Shown here: piece by piece, positions 13,128-25,100 of the stretch
How positions within the stretch are numbered: the stretch's first letter is position 1
Layout of the letters: the number at the start of each line of letters is the position of its first letter
DNA from: Gentiana macrophylla
Lineage: Eukaryota; Streptophyta; Magnoliopsida; Gentianales; Gentianaceae
Direction of reading: 5' to 3'
NCBI GenBank assembly: GCA_026214975.1
Contig: JAOBSW010000887.1
Location: 21,073 to 85,072 of the forward strand
Length of the DNA stretch: 64,000 bases
The notes under the pieces: model-generated
Told to the model about the DNA's origin: nothing
Database searches by the model: none
The model's input: only the letters and a program-made list of their open reading frames with translations
Made by a program: the position numbers and the translations under genes

Positions 13128-13139
13128 GCTCTGATACCA
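13128..13139 (-). other. Primer binding site (tRNA-iMet type)
   Basis: Read on the minus strand, TGGTATCAGAGC follows the 5' LTR end after two bases (GG). This is the standard initiator-methionine tRNA primer site of plant Copia elements and TRIMs, and it sets the orientation of the element. Confidence 0.9.
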
Positions 13140-13141
13140 CC

Positions 13142-14971
13142 TGTTAGATGTAATATCGCCGGATCAATTATGGATTGACCCGACACGTTAGTGAATGCAT
13201 CGATCTAGATCTAAACGAAAACAAAGAACATAAATTTAAGATCTAAATCTACAAAGGGGTTTAGAGCCTACCTTTTATGGTGCTTAACTCAAGATCAAAA
13301 GAAGCTCCTTGAACACGTGATTGAGCAGCCACCGTCTTCCAACGTGTGTCTCCCAAAGAACACCAAATGGATGGTGTTTCCCGCCGCCGGACCTCCTTGA
13401 TATGCTACCGGAATAATCCCGAAGATTATTCCAACTCGAAACCCGAAGAAAGATGGCCGAAAATTCTAAGCCTCTTTCTTTGATAATGGCGTGTTATGTT
13501 GTGTCAAAAGGCTTGGGAGAACTCTCTTTATATAGGAGAGTAAAACTTAACCTCCAAGGATTAAATAATTAAAAGATAATTATTATAATAATCCTTTTCC
13601 AAATAAAAGATAAACATAATATTTATCCCAAACAAATTAGGATAAATAAATATATTATCCAATATTCCATGATTTATCATTTAACAAATAAAAGATAAAT
13701 CACATATTAAATAACTATCTAAGAAAACAAATTCCTTAATAATTAAATAATATAAAATATATACAAAAAAAACATGCGCACCTTTTCTTGAAAAATAAGG
13801 TCCATGCATATTTTTCCTATATTTGACCAAAAAAGGGTCAACACACCAATTCGAAGCGAAATTCACGAAAAATATCTTTTCCGTGTATTTAATTATTTAG
13901 TCCAACCAAACAATTAATCCACATATCAAATTAAATAGTCCAATCCAACTATTTAATTATAATTGAGGTGCAACGACGAGAAACCTATATCTTTATATTA
14001 GGAGCCACGTCGCTTAACTACACCCATATTCGTAGAAATTACAATAAATCGAATAAAATTATTCATCGATGAATAATTATATCCAACCTATTAATTCGGG
14101 ATTACACCACCATAAACCCAAATCGAACTCTATCGAATATAGATAACTTACACTCAATTTATGAGTCGAAAGCGTCAATCGATATAATCATTACATACGG
14201 ATAAATTCTCCATGATTATTCACTTCGATTTGGGATATTTCCGTAAACCCTTCTCTAAAACATATTATCCTTATTTACCATTAACCCCTAGTGATCAATT
14301 AGTTCATATCCAATATAATATGAACTCGGCCGATCGATCGCTTCTAGTGGTCAACAAATAAAGGCTGTCTGTCTACTTCCGAGGGAAGGAATGGATTACA
14401 TATCTGTGATAGCACAGACTACTCACTCATCCCGGAATAGAGCCAACGGGAAGTGTTGGACCACATACTTCAAGTGATCCTTACTAACACATCAAACTCT
14501 ACCCTAGTCTAAGCGTAAATGTCAGGATCACCTCGGGATTAAGATTAATCCATATATGATCATCTTGTGATTCGATAAGACTTCCGATTACGGAATTATA
14601 TCGAGAACTCAAATCAAATTGGTCCAAATTACTATATGATTATCATCATATATAAATGCCCCACTAGTACCCTATTACCGGCAAATCGGATAAGACTGTC
14701 ACACCTAAAGTGTTCTCAAGCATTAATAGCAAATTAATCATGAGACCCATACTGCATTAATAAACGCTACGGACTAAGTTAATTTTAAGTACATCTCACT
14801 AACTCAATCCTCTTGTGTATAGCCATACACTGAGTTATGTGATTACATAAACGAGGTACTTAGGGTTTTCAGTAGTGTCTTAATTATAAGGATACATGCA
14901 TATAATAAGATGAATTACTAATTCTGTCCTAAAACAATTATATAATTGTCTTTCGGGCACTACACCTTACA
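13142..14971 (-). repeat. 5' LTR of copy B
   Basis: About 1.83 kb. Read on the minus strand it starts TGTAAGGTGTAG and ends ATTACATCTAACA. A TATATAAAG promoter-like box lies around 13526-13534. It is highly similar to 5756-7602, but the two differ by short multi-base replacements and indels. Confidence 0.9.
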
Positions 14972-14976
14972 AGGGG

Positions 14977-15930
14977 TTGAGCTATTTTATTGTTGGAACT
15001 CTCCTTTGAGCGAGCTTCTGTAAGTCCGAGCTGTGCTCGACATCATATTCGGTACTAACCTTTGAGCGAGCCTTCTATAAGACCGAGCTACGCTCGCCGG
15101 CACTATATGACATATTTGGAATTCGCCTTCAAACGAGCTTTTTTATAAGGTCGAGCTCGCTTGGCATCACAAGACCGACCTAAGCTTAGCTCGGCACCTT
15201 AAGACCGCCTAGTATAAACTTTTGTTGATGGACATCGAGTTAAGTATGTCATCCAAAACGATAAGTTAATGAATGACATATGGGGGCAAGTCACCCCATT
15301 ACGGGTAAAATCACTGAAGGAGGGCCGCAATGGTAGCTTTCATATATCTGGTCCTTAATGTCCATTTTATTTCCAAAATGTGTATTTTTTTATGAAATTT
15401 GAAAGTTGAAATTGAGTGGAGCAAGTTTATGTGGTGAGTTTGGTTTGATGGTGAGTTGTTTGGTGTTGTTTGGTTTTGGGCTAGGTAAGTTTACATTGGG
15501 ACATGGAATTTGATAGTGTATGAGTATGGTGTAGGTAAGCATTTTTTCATGTATGTGTTCATGTTGAGATTTATTGAGGCTTGATGGTGAGATTGATGCT
15601 TATGGTGAGATTTATTGGAGTAGAAGGACTTGGTTATAAATTTGGTATTGTTCGATTGTAGTAAACTTTGGTATTGTTGATTTGATATTGTAGTTTTGAG
15701 AAGTTGGGAAATTTGTTGTTGGTAGTAATGAAATTGTCCATATTGATGGTTTGATCGTGCATAAGGGTGCTGTTCCTACCCAAAATGGTACTGAAAATGG
15801 CTCTGTTTTAGAGACCATTGATATTGGAAATGTTGACAACACTTTTAAGTGTTAAAAGTCTTTGTTTCCTTGTTTGAAATATCTTAAAAGGGGAAACCAT
15901 CCAAAAACCAAACGGCCCCTATTCGCTTTT
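14977..15930. other. Unrecognised intergenic debris
   Basis: No gene found. The first 240 bases contain three imperfect repeats of a GAGCGAGCTT...TAAG.CCGAGCT pattern spaced about 60 bp apart (15008-15185). The rest is ordinary AT-rich sequence with no coding frame that resembles a known family. Confidence 0.5.
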
Positions 15931-16267
15931 GTTTGAAGCTGCGTTTGGAATATGTCCTTGGAGCCGCTTATCCTTGTGTTATCAGCCTGATATCTCAGCT
16001 TTGATAAACAGTCTCCATACTTGTTTATCAAATCAGATACTCAGCTTATTGATCAGCCTAGTAGTTGGCTCCTATTCTGTGTGTACTTAGCCGAATATTT
16101 TTATCTGTGTAATTTGGAATTACTTTGTCTCAGTATCTATGTTAAGAAGCCTGGACTCTTTTCTTTGTAATAATGCTTTGATTAGTTGCATCCGAATTTG
16201 TTCATTTTCTGAATTTATTAAGTATATCCTGTTTTAGTAAAACTTGGTTAATACAACCTTGCTGCAG
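15931..16267 (+). repeat. Dispersed repeat, copy 1 (partner at 19146)
   Basis: About 340 bp matching 19146-19486 in the same orientation at high identity, from GCGTTTGGAATA to GGTTAATACAACCTTGCT. The flanks outside the match differ, so these are fragments of one repeat family rather than a demonstrated LTR pair. Confidence 0.8.
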
Positions 16268-16773
16268 CATTTTGTAAAAGTGTCACCATAAGCTCAAGCT
16301 TCTTTAAATAACCTGCAAGTCGTTCTGTTCATTAATTAGCTTAATCATCATTAAATATATTTGCTGGTTTGTGAAAGCACTTGGTTTTGTGCTGCATTTG
16401 TTAATCAACATGATTTGATCATTTGATCAATCGTGCAACTTGTTTGATCAGATTTAATTATCTTGCAACGTGCTCTGTGTTAGTTGTGCTATAACTGTTT
16501 TATCACACTTTATTTAATCACACTTGAATTAATAGTTGGTGTTGATCACTCTTATACAAACCTGCAAACTTGTTCTGATCACACACCTATCACATTTGAT
16601 CACTATGGTTCTATAACACAAGTGAATAAATCACTAAGTTAGCTTCCGCCTTAGTTGTTTAGTACGTGTGTTTGTTATTCGAAAAAGAAGTTAAATTTCA
16701 CCCAACACTCTATTCACCCCCTCCCCCTCCCCCCTCTAGAGTGTGTTTGCGCTCAATATCGATCCAACAAGAA

Positions 16774-16935
16774 GAAGTATTTGTGGAACAACCCCCTGTT
16801 TTCCAAATCAAAAGAAAGGAAGAGAAGGTGTACAAGCTCAAAAAGGCTTTATATGGACTCAAACTGGCACCCGGAGCATGGTATGAGACTCTGTCACAAT
16901 TTTTGGATCAACAATGGATTCAACAAGGGGACTAA
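16774..16935 (+). pseudogene. Ty1/Copia reverse transcriptase fragment
   Basis: The translated stretch EEVFVEQPPVFQ, followed by KVYKLKKALYGLKLAPGAWY, is the diagnostic core of plant Copia RT (family consensus EEVYMEQPPGF...VCKLKKALYGLKQAPRAWY). Only about 50 residues survive: the YVDD catalytic motif downstream and everything upstream are gone. The fragment follows a C-rich segment (16719-16737) and the sequence GCTCAATATCGATCCAACA, which resembles a Copia LTR 3' end, so the junction is probably a deletion or recombination product. Confidence 0.8.
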
Positions 16936-17005
16936 TGTGACCATATACTAATGTGATGCCTATGTCAAGTTACTTATACTAGGCAGCAAGGTGTGATAAT
17001 TTTGG

Positions 17006-17006
<1 letters not shown>

Positions 17007-17071
<65 letters not shown>
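17007..17071. repeat. (TA)n microsatellite
   Basis: About 32 uninterrupted AT/TA units. Such arrays are length-unstable, so the exact size should not be trusted. Confidence 0.95.
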
Positions 17072-17075
<4 letters not shown>

Positions 17076-17084
17076 AAGTCTACA

Positions 17085-17590
17085 ATAATTTGCAGTGTGT
17101 CCTTCTTATGGCATTTGTAGCATTCAATATCTTTGTATCTACCTTCAAATTTTTCTCCTCGAAGGATTATTACGGTGGTAAACCCTATCTTGGAATTTCT
17201 TCCTAGATTCTTTCTTTCGTGTTGTGAAATGATCTTTTTGGGGGTGTTTTATTTGTACTACAACCACCCTCCTCCTTGCATTTTGTGATCTGGTTGTTGT
17301 GAGTAGATATCAAATTGTTGATGTAAATTACCTAATTCCGCTTAGTTTGTTTTAGTTCTCTCTTAAGGTGTTTTTGGAGTTTTAAATTTTGACATATTTT
17401 TAAACCTTCTTGTTGGGTTAAACAAACTAATTAGCCATATGTAAAATCATCATAAGGAATAATTTGTTTACCACAATTTTCTCTTATCTTATTTCTAACC
17501 TTTTCTCCAAGAAGATTAAGTAAACCTGCTAGGAACTTTTCTTTCCAAAAAGGTTGATTAGAATCATCCCTTGCAGAATTTGCGGTTTGG
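17085..17590 (-). pseudogene. Gag/coat-protein fragment, pararetrovirus-like
   Basis: Read on the minus strand from about 17590, the sequence encodes FLAGLLNLLGEKVRNKIREN, then an IPYDDFTYG block, a charged helical segment and a basic region. Further on comes a CYKCHKK zinc-knuckle start (CCHC type). This order (FLAGL block, PYxxxTYG block, basic tract, CCHC knuckle) is found in coat/gag proteins of endogenous plant pararetroviruses and related retroelement polyproteins; from this fragment alone I cannot separate those two. It is broken by stops and frameshifts, lacks polymerase, and is adjacent to a TA microsatellite. Clearly a dead remnant. Confidence 0.55.
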
Positions 17591-17599
17591 ACAGCCCTC

Positions 17600-19145
17600 T
17601 GTTAAAAGTAGGATCTGTGAAATCTTTAGTGCTGATTCTCTGCTAACTTGGACCGAATACGGTGCTGATTCATAGTATTTAAAGACTGATGATTTGCAGC
17701 CCTTCAATTAAAGATTCTAAGGCAATCTTCTTTCACGTGGATAAAATCAAGATAGGACTCTAATGCTGATTTTGTGTGGATTGAATGCTGATATGGAATA
17801 GATACTACACCGATCCTGTGATTTCTCTTGATTATGTTCACACCAAAACCTTGAGGTTTAGTTATACTTCTAAGGCTATAAATAGCCAATAATGTCAACT
17901 GGATTGCTCACTCAAATTCACTAGCAATCTGACACTTTTACACACTCAAAAGTCTCTGTCCTTCTTGTCTTGTTGAGACTGGAGTTTGAAATTCAGCAAA
18001 AGACTGATATTGCAAGTTCGGACTTGGCAATATCAGCTTTCTGAATTCCTTGGGTAGACATTTGGCTGTTCAAAGTTCTGTGAGGATTTCGGTCAACAGA
18101 AATTGTTGTTCGTAATCCACATTCTTGATTCAAGAAGTGCTCTTACATAATTTCTTATAAGTTGTGCATTTTGTTTGAAATTCTGCGTTTTGTTTGTTGT
18201 GAACTCCTTGTGTAGTTAATTGTTGGTATAGTGTCTTTGCAGTCCTGTTGTTGGCTTAATCTTGTGTAGTACAGTGATAAGATCAAGACTCACAACTGAA
18301 AGCTTGAGTCAAGTATTGGCCCTGAGAGGATTCTGGCCATTTGACTCATATTTCATTGTGATTTGATCTTGCCTCAATCTGACACTCAGATTGAGGCCGT
18401 GGTTTGTTCTACCTTCATTCAGCTACAATTTGCAGAAAAGTGTGAAAACAGAAGTTAGCGAATTGGTAGCATCACCAAGTTCACTACCTTAAGCATAAGG
18501 TTGAGCTTCATGATTTCACATCTTAGACTGCTCCTTGGTTTACTAAAGTGCAATGTTTTTGTTTATGGTAATCCTTGGTACATCAATCAAGCTTGTCTGA
18601 TCTCCGAGTTCAGGACTTATCCCTTGGTGTGGCTAGTTTAAATATCTGCACACTGCCTTGTGGAAAAGGCTTGACAAACTGAATTTCAGAATCATTGCAA
18701 GGACTTGATTACTGGTTCAAGGCTTGCCCTTGTCTGTTAATCCCCTATCATATTGTTGGGAAGTTTGGTAGCATTTCCTTGAGGACTGTTTACTGAACTT
18801 CTGCCCCTTGCTTTTACTTAACTTGTGATCTTTGAGCCCTTGTCTATTTGTTGAATCATGCTCACGATCCATGTGTTAGTCCGGCCTCGATTTTGAACCG
18901 CTTATAGTTGATATATGTAGTGTTAGGCACCTTTGCTAAAACCGAGTTGGTGTCTCATATGTTATAGTCCTGCACCTGCAACTGTTCATAAATCTTGGCT
19001 GAATTCAAGTGCTATAATCTGCTGATTTGTTGAGCACCTTATCTTGCTTAAACCTGCTGCTGCAAATCTGCTATTTGAGTTCCTGACCCTGAGTATCATT
19101 ATTGCTCTACCATTTCTTGGTTGCATTTTTGTGGTCCGTTTTGCT
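17600..19145. other. Unrecognised stretch with one TATA-like box
   Basis: No coding frame is supported. TATAAATA at 17877-17884, followed by a pyrimidine-rich CTCACTCAAATTCACTAGC leader, looks like the promoter/R region of an LTR or pararetrovirus. This rests on the motif alone. Two short complementary runs (CCTCAATCTGA / CAGATTGAGG) at 18372-18394 form a local hairpin. Confidence 0.35.
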
Positions 19146-19486
19146 GTTTGAAACTGCGTTTGGAATAAGTCCTTGGAGCTGCTGATCCTTGTGTTATCAG
19201 CCTGATATCTCAGCTTTGATAAACAGTCTCCATACTTGTTTATCAAATCAGATACTCAGCTTATTGATCAACCTAGTAGTTGGCTCCTATTCTGTGTGTA
19301 CTCAACCGAATATTTTTATCTATGTAATTTAGAATTACTTTGTCTCAGTATCTATGTTAAGCAGCCTGGACCCTTTTGCTGTAATAATGCTTTGATTAGT
19401 TGCATTTGAATTTGTTCATTTTCTGAATTTATTAAGTATATCATGTTTTGGTAAAACTTGGTTAATACAACCTTGCTTGCATTTTT
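19146..19486 (+). repeat. Dispersed repeat, copy 2 (partner at 15931)
   Basis: Same orientation and high identity to 15931-16267. It is followed by unrelated sequence (TCTCACTGCGTTTCTAG), whereas copy 1 continues differently. Confidence 0.8.
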
Positions 19487-19533
19487 CTCACTGCGTTTCT
19501 AGTGGTACTATAGCATCTTTATAGAGAGGATCC

Positions 19534-19845
19534 GCACCAAAATGAATTCGATCGGCCTGAAATTTTTAGAGATTGTTTGTATCTCCTTATTCTTAAATAT
19601 GGACGGTGGAGATCATTTTTCACCGCCCAATTTTTGGCAATAAATCGTCGATGTAACTGGTTTTCTCTTTGCATTTTTGGTGGCACAACCGCCCGACTTT
19701 ATGACGACAATCGAGCACCATAACGGATTTCGATCGGCTTGAAATTTTGAGAGATGGTTTGTCCCTCTTTATTCTTAAATCTGTACGGTGGAGATTGTTT
19801 TTCACCGGCCCAATTTCGGCGATTATCCGTTGATCAGACTGTGTT
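19534..19845 (+). repeat. Diverged tandem duplication, period about 182 bp
   Basis: Two units start around 19534 and 19716. They share GATCGGC(C/T)TGAAATTTT, then TTATTCTTAAAT, then GGACGGTGGAGAT or GTACGGTGGAGAT, then TTTTTCACCG. No coding content recognised; probably part of an LTR. Confidence 0.7.
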
Positions 19846-19935
19846 TTTTAGTAAAACTGCATCTTTTACTTGTTCTTGAGATCAATTTCATCACCAACCA
19901 CCTCGATCCATTACCGATAGAAGGCCCTCCTTCTA

Positions 19936-20811
19936 GATGCTGAAATCGTCGGGATATTAATCTGGGGCCGTTTAATCTAGGTTAATGGATTCAAGATGAA
20001 GATTTGGTTTTTGGATGAATTCCTATATAGGAAATAGCAGAACACATGCGGGGCGTGTGGTGATGAAGAAGTCTAACCGGCAAAGAGTGCAGAGCAACCA
20101 ACCTAGTAAGGGGACTTATGATGATACCTGGACCGGGCGGCAAAGCTACTTGGTCCGGGTCCGTATAGTAAAAGTATAGCGAGGCGGGAAGGACCCCAAG
20201 GCGGCAGAAGCGGCTTAGCGGAGTAGCGACCACGGATTAGGACAGATCCCAATCCAGGCTAATATGTATTGCCAAGACAAAGAAGAGAGCAAATGGAGTG
20301 GAAGGCTAGAGCCTAACCGAGCAATGGAGCGGCGCAGGCGAGATCCTTGCCCCGGATTAATATTTGTAGGTAGAAGAAGCAGGGCAAGATCCCTGGTCTG
20401 GATTACTACAATAATAGATTACCGATTTAGCAACAAGGCTAAAGAGATCCCTATAATGGTGGAACGTGCGAACATTACCTATAATTGCTATCACGTTCTG
20501 GGTAACAGTCACACGACTGAACACTCCCACGATTAACGGAGAAATAAACTACCCACTTTGATCCTCCGTATGATTATAAAAAGTATGATTCCTAATTATG
20601 GAGGACTTGATTCCAACAGAGTTGGATACGTATAAAAGGAAGGATTCCAAACTACGGAGGACTTGATTCCAACAGAGTTGGATACGTAGGCAACCTGAGA
20701 GAAGAACTCTCAGGCTCAGTCTAAAAATCATCCAAAAACCATTTCTTCATCTTGAATCCATTAACCCTAGATTAAACGGCCCCGGATTAATAACCCGACG
20801 AATTCAGCATC
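19936..20811. repeat. Inverted repeat with 83-bp arms
   Basis: Arms 19936-20018 and 20728-20811 are reverse complements at roughly 90% identity (shared core GGGGCCGTTTAATCTAG and GTTAATGGATTCAAGATGAA), separated by about 0.7 kb. The right arm runs into the first recognisable exon of the TFIIIC-like locus, so the left arm is an inverted copy of that gene's 5' edge, or both are termini of an element inserted there. No target duplication was identified. Confidence 0.75.
20587..20688 (+). repeat. 46-bp direct duplication
   Basis: Two units, 20587-20632 and 20643-20688, share GGAGGACTTGATTCCAACAG and AGTTGGATACGTA, separated by 10 bp. The GGATACGTAGGCAAC ending resembles the LTR ends of Tat/Ogre-type gypsy elements, so this segment may be LTR debris. 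Confidence 0.75.
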
Positions 20812-21123
20812 GTCACTTTTGCCTCCGGTCATCTACTATCCTGGTAACTTACTTTCATTGATTCTGAAATAATCTGTTTTATTTTGGTTGCAACTTTGCT
20901 TTCTGAATTGATTTTTCTTTTACTTGCATAGAATCCTGCTGCTCCACTTGGTCCTCGTGGGTTAATCACACTGCAGACAACTCAACCTTTTCCAATTGGT
21001 GTAATTGATCGTAAAGGTATGCAACTGAGTTATAAATCTCTATAATTTTTCCAATTTTGTGTAGCTTTTGCAGCCGTATTTGTTATGTTAAACTCCCATA
21101 TTGATTCATCTTTTGAAGTTTAA

Positions 21124-21320
21124 TACTACCTCTGTCCATAATGTAATCCGTTTAGACTTTTTCACACTATTATTAAGTATGTTGGTGATTTGTTAAATGT
21201 CATTAATTTTGATTAAAAGGTTACCTCCCAACAATTTAAGCTTTTGGGAGAGATCAATCCAACACGATACGACAGAGCATGAGGTCTTGGGGTCAAACCT
21301 CATTATCATCAATATTTCAA
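21124..21320 (+). mobile_element. Truncated MITE plus TRIM remnant in an intron
   Basis: After TA at 21124-21125, CTACCTCTGTCCATAATG is a mariner-type MITE left end with no matching right end. It runs into TCCCAACAATTTAAGCTTTTG and a GATACGACAGAGC-type degenerate primer site near 21266, like the TRIM at 25462. This is a chimera of two decayed insertions in a TFIIIC-like intron. Confidence 0.55.
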
Positions 21321-21853
21321 ATTTCTATTTATTATTTATATATCATGTATTGGGCTTCAATCAACATTGTGTCTCATTCTTGATTGCTTTTGGTGATTGT
21401 AATATGCAACTTTGCAGATCACTAGTTTATCTCTGGATGTTCGACCTTGTGTGCGCTCAATATCTTGGTCTCCCATAGGGCTCGCTCCCAATCTTTGGGT
21501 GAGAATCGTTGGCGACTCACTATTATACTTCTCTGATTCTACTGCATTCAATGTAGCTTGATTCTACGCTTTTATACCCCTTTCACTTCTATTGTTTCAA
21601 AGATTGGTTTTGATTGTGGAAGTTGTATATTACATGTTGCGCTTGTTTGGTTGTATGTCTTGCACTAATGAAGGATGCGTGAAGCTTTATCGCATGCCCT
21701 TTCTGTAATTATTCAATTGAGTGGATTCATGTATATGGAATTTCAGGTTTCAATTAATGTTTGACATGGATTTGGAATGAGAACGTCTTTCGATCTTTGA
21801 AAATCTCCTTTTCCATTGGGATGTATTCATATGGAAAAATCCACTAATAAGTA

Positions 21854-22115
21854 CTACCTCCGTCCCAGAAAAATCGTCCACTTTTTGTAGTGCACACAGA
21901 TTAAGAAAACAATTAATGTGTGTTTTAAATACTAATGGACATATATATACCCTTATTTCATAATAAATGCTTGTTTTGAATATGAAAAGAGTATACAAAT
22001 ATTAAATGGTATGATAGGGGTATGTTTGGAAAAGATGCATTGATAATCTAAATGGATACTTTTTATGGGACAATTCGTTTTCAAAAAGTGGACAGTTTAT
22101 GTGGGACGGAGGTAG
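21854..22115. mobile_element. Stowaway/mariner-type MITE
   Basis: Inverted termini CTACCTCCGTCCC at both ends, TA duplications at 21852-21853 and 22116-22117, 262 bp, no coding capacity. It sits in an intron of the TFIIIC-like locus. Confidence 0.9.
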
Positions 22116-25100
22116 TAATAAGAAAGAGTGAATCAACCGAGTAGTTAAGGTCATACAAGATTATTAGGTGAAGAGGGTTCTGATTCCATGTTCCTTTATA
22201 TGGAAAGTCTTCATCTTGTTCTATCCTAGTTCGTTAGCTTTGCTAGGCAAGGTATCAGGTATGATGATACTTTCGGTTTAATCCATAAAAATGGCAGGCA
22301 CATAGCAACAGCTTAACGCACCTATGTCATTTGTCGATCCTGAATCAACTCTAACAATTTGCATTAGCCATAAACTGTTTTTGTTGATATGGTGCTTATT
22401 TACAGTGATTCCTTCCTAATGCTTCAGGTTGTGGATGTTACAGACATGCTTCACTCGTATCTAGCTAGTGTTAATTTTGAAGAATCAGAAACTTTAAGCC
22501 CAGGAATTGACGGAAAGGTGGAATATATTATTCTTGATTTCCATAATAGTTAAAAATCGCTCATAATGATGTTGAATTTTGGTATTAGCAGTCGGTTGTC
22601 ATGGTACTTATCGGGTTGTACTTCTTTTTCTCTCCCCTCCACCTATCTTGATAATCTGTAATTCATCATGTATTACTTTTTCTTAATGGTCTTCGAGAGC
22701 GATTGTATTGAAGTGCAGGGAGTCGTGAATGGTGAAAGTAATCAGCATCCATCTGGCTTGAGAAAGAGTTTGACGGTAATATATTCTTTTTACTTTCATT
22801 CATTTTAATTTGGTGATTCAATACACAGTGGTATTGTGTCACTGATCACGTCAACTGAGATAATGATCTTTTGCTTTCCCATCGGAACAGATTTTATGGA
22901 TTATATATGTTCTTCATTATTTAACATCTTCATCAACTTTGATTGCTTGTTTCCAGGTAGTTTATGATGAAAATGGATTTTCTGAAGAGAATAGTATGCA
23001 CGGAACTGATTATTTGCCTGGAAGGGTTTCTAAAAGAAAAGTCGACACTGATTACTTGCCTGATTTTGGTGAAAGGGTTTCTAAAAGGAATGTCTCTAAG
23101 AATTACTGACTTACCAAAAATATCTCATGAGAAAAATTTGCATTACGTAATGGGTCGTTGTCTTCACTTGTCGTTGCGTGGTCACTTATGTTAGTGGTCG
23201 GACACTTGTCTTGGAAAATTTTGTGGAGGGAAATCAAGCGGAGTTTATTTTTGGCGATTTTTGAGCCGAGAATTACTCGTAAAAGATAGCCATGAGTCTT
23301 TTGTTATATAAGATGTTGGGCTGCTCCGTGCCCATGATTCTTGGGTCAATGCGCTTTCCTTTGCTATTATTGTCCCGGAAAATTCAAATTATCGTGTTAT
23401 ACTCGATGGGAGGTGCATTTCTTTCTCAAATTTCTTTCTTCCTTTTCAGATTCGAATAATGTCGATTACTTAGACTTTATTGATTTTAACAAGGAATTAA
23501 ATTTATCTTTCTTTTGTAGTGTGAAAATATGGCAGGCATATGTCAAAGAACTAGTGGAATCATCAGGACTTAGCCATGAACGTTTTTTTTCTGCTAAAAC
23601 AAGTATATTCATCTTCTTCTCCGAAGGAATATGCTTGATCTATTTACTACTTGCCATGTTCTTTGAAATAGGTTGTCACGGCAGACTCGAGTCCAGTCTC
23701 AGTGGTTTCACTGTTTGTGCCCGAGCTCCCTATGGGCAAAATTTATTAGCTTTTGGAAAAGGTTCCGGATCATTTGAAGTATGGATTTTGGATTTACATT
23801 CTGAGAACATTGAGAAAGCTGGATCTTACCATGTACATGAACACATTGTAAGTGGGAATAGTTTGTCAATTATATGTCTATATACAGAAAAGGTAATGGC
23901 TAACCTTTTTTTTTTTTTTTGGAAATTTCAGATTACAGGTTTAGCCTGGGCATTTGGTGGAAAATGTTTGTACAGTTGCAGTCAGGTAATTTTTAGACCT
24001 ATGTAGTTTCTATGGTCCTAGAATGAATAGTATATGACGTTAGTCTGCGCATTATTTTTGTCCAATCACAGGACGCACAGCTGGATTTTACATGATAATG
24101 CATTAACAGAAGTACCGCTTCCATCAAATACCCCCTGGCGTGCGGAGCCCAGCAGAGGTATCGTTTCCCTCTTGCTTTCTTCATCTCTATTAAATACTGT
24201 TATTTCTTTTGACAAACCAGTGACTATTTCTCTTCAGGTGCCCAGCGTGTATGCAGGGTCGACCTTCGCTTTTTTTGGGCTTAAGACCAAGTCTCCGAAT
24301 TGGGCCTTTTAGTTGAAGCTGTTTTTTTTAAATAAATACTTATTGTTAGATATTTTTTCATAAATAAATATTTTGGTTATCGTTTGCATACGAGTTGCCG
24401 TACGAATTGATGTTATGGCAACGAAACGGGTTGCATGAAGGGATATGCATTTTCAGATACATGTATTTTTCGAACTGATATGTACTTACCCTTTCGTGTA
24501 AAGGTTGCATTCTTTAATCTGGTGAACAGTGACAACCCTACCCTTTCGTGCAAGGAGTACCTACATTCGTTTATGGGGTACTTGCAACCTATAAAAGGCA
24601 TAAGTATGCAGACGAAAATTCATAAGTTTGACAGCATCATCAGAAAAACTTTGAGTGCCCTCGGGTTTGATTCAAACAAGTCACTATTTGAATCAAACAC
24701 CCCCATTGTATCCTGAAAGAGATTTTTATTTGATCCCTTAGTGACAAATCGTGTGGGACGAAACATCTCTTAAAAGACAACGTTATTAACGTGCATTGGA
24801 GTTTCTAATTTTCTGTCAAATCCTAAGTACTACCTTGTTTCCAACACTTATCGCGTTTTTAACATCTGTAAATGCAAAAAATTAATAAAACTTGTTTGTA
24901 TGTCTTATTTTTTTGGGCTAAGTAAATTTTTTTATTGGGACCTTTATCGATTGGAGTAAAAAAAAATTGGGCCTTTATCAAAAGAAAAATTAACATATTA
25001 TATTTGGTTGGATCGGATTAAATCTATACAATTTTTTTCCTTTTAGCGAAAAATGTACCATTGGGCCCTCCGACGCCGTTGGGCTTAAGACCCGGGTCTC

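Larger units (their letters stand above)
5756..14971 (-). mobile_element. Complete non-autonomous LTR retroelement (copy B)
   Basis: A 9.2-kb element on the minus strand with two LTRs (5' LTR 13142-14971, 3' LTR 5756-7602) and a perfect 5-bp target duplication AGGGG (5751-5755 and 14972-14976). A tRNA-iMet primer site adjoins the 5' LTR and a polypurine tract adjoins the 3' LTR. The 5.5-kb internal region has no gag-pol: no reading frame over about 125 codons and no RT, RNase H or integrase motif in any frame. It fits a LARD (large retrotransposon derivative) mobilised by another element; the iMet primer hints at a Copia partner, which is inference. The internal region instead holds repeated hairpin-like units (10498-10847). 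Confidence 0.9.

Noticed and set aside
16655..16951. 98-residue open frame overlapping the Copia RT scrap
   Set aside because: Out of frame with the clear RT motif. It is a shadow.
15931..19486. LTR pair bounding a Copia element
   Set aside because: The two 340-bp repeats lack TG/CA ends, primer site, purine tract and target duplication, and the flanks diverge immediately.
23341..24006. 221-residue open frame
   Set aside because: It runs through introns of the TFIIIC-like locus. Only its C-terminal 80 or so residues around FGKGSGSFEVWILDL are true coding sequence.
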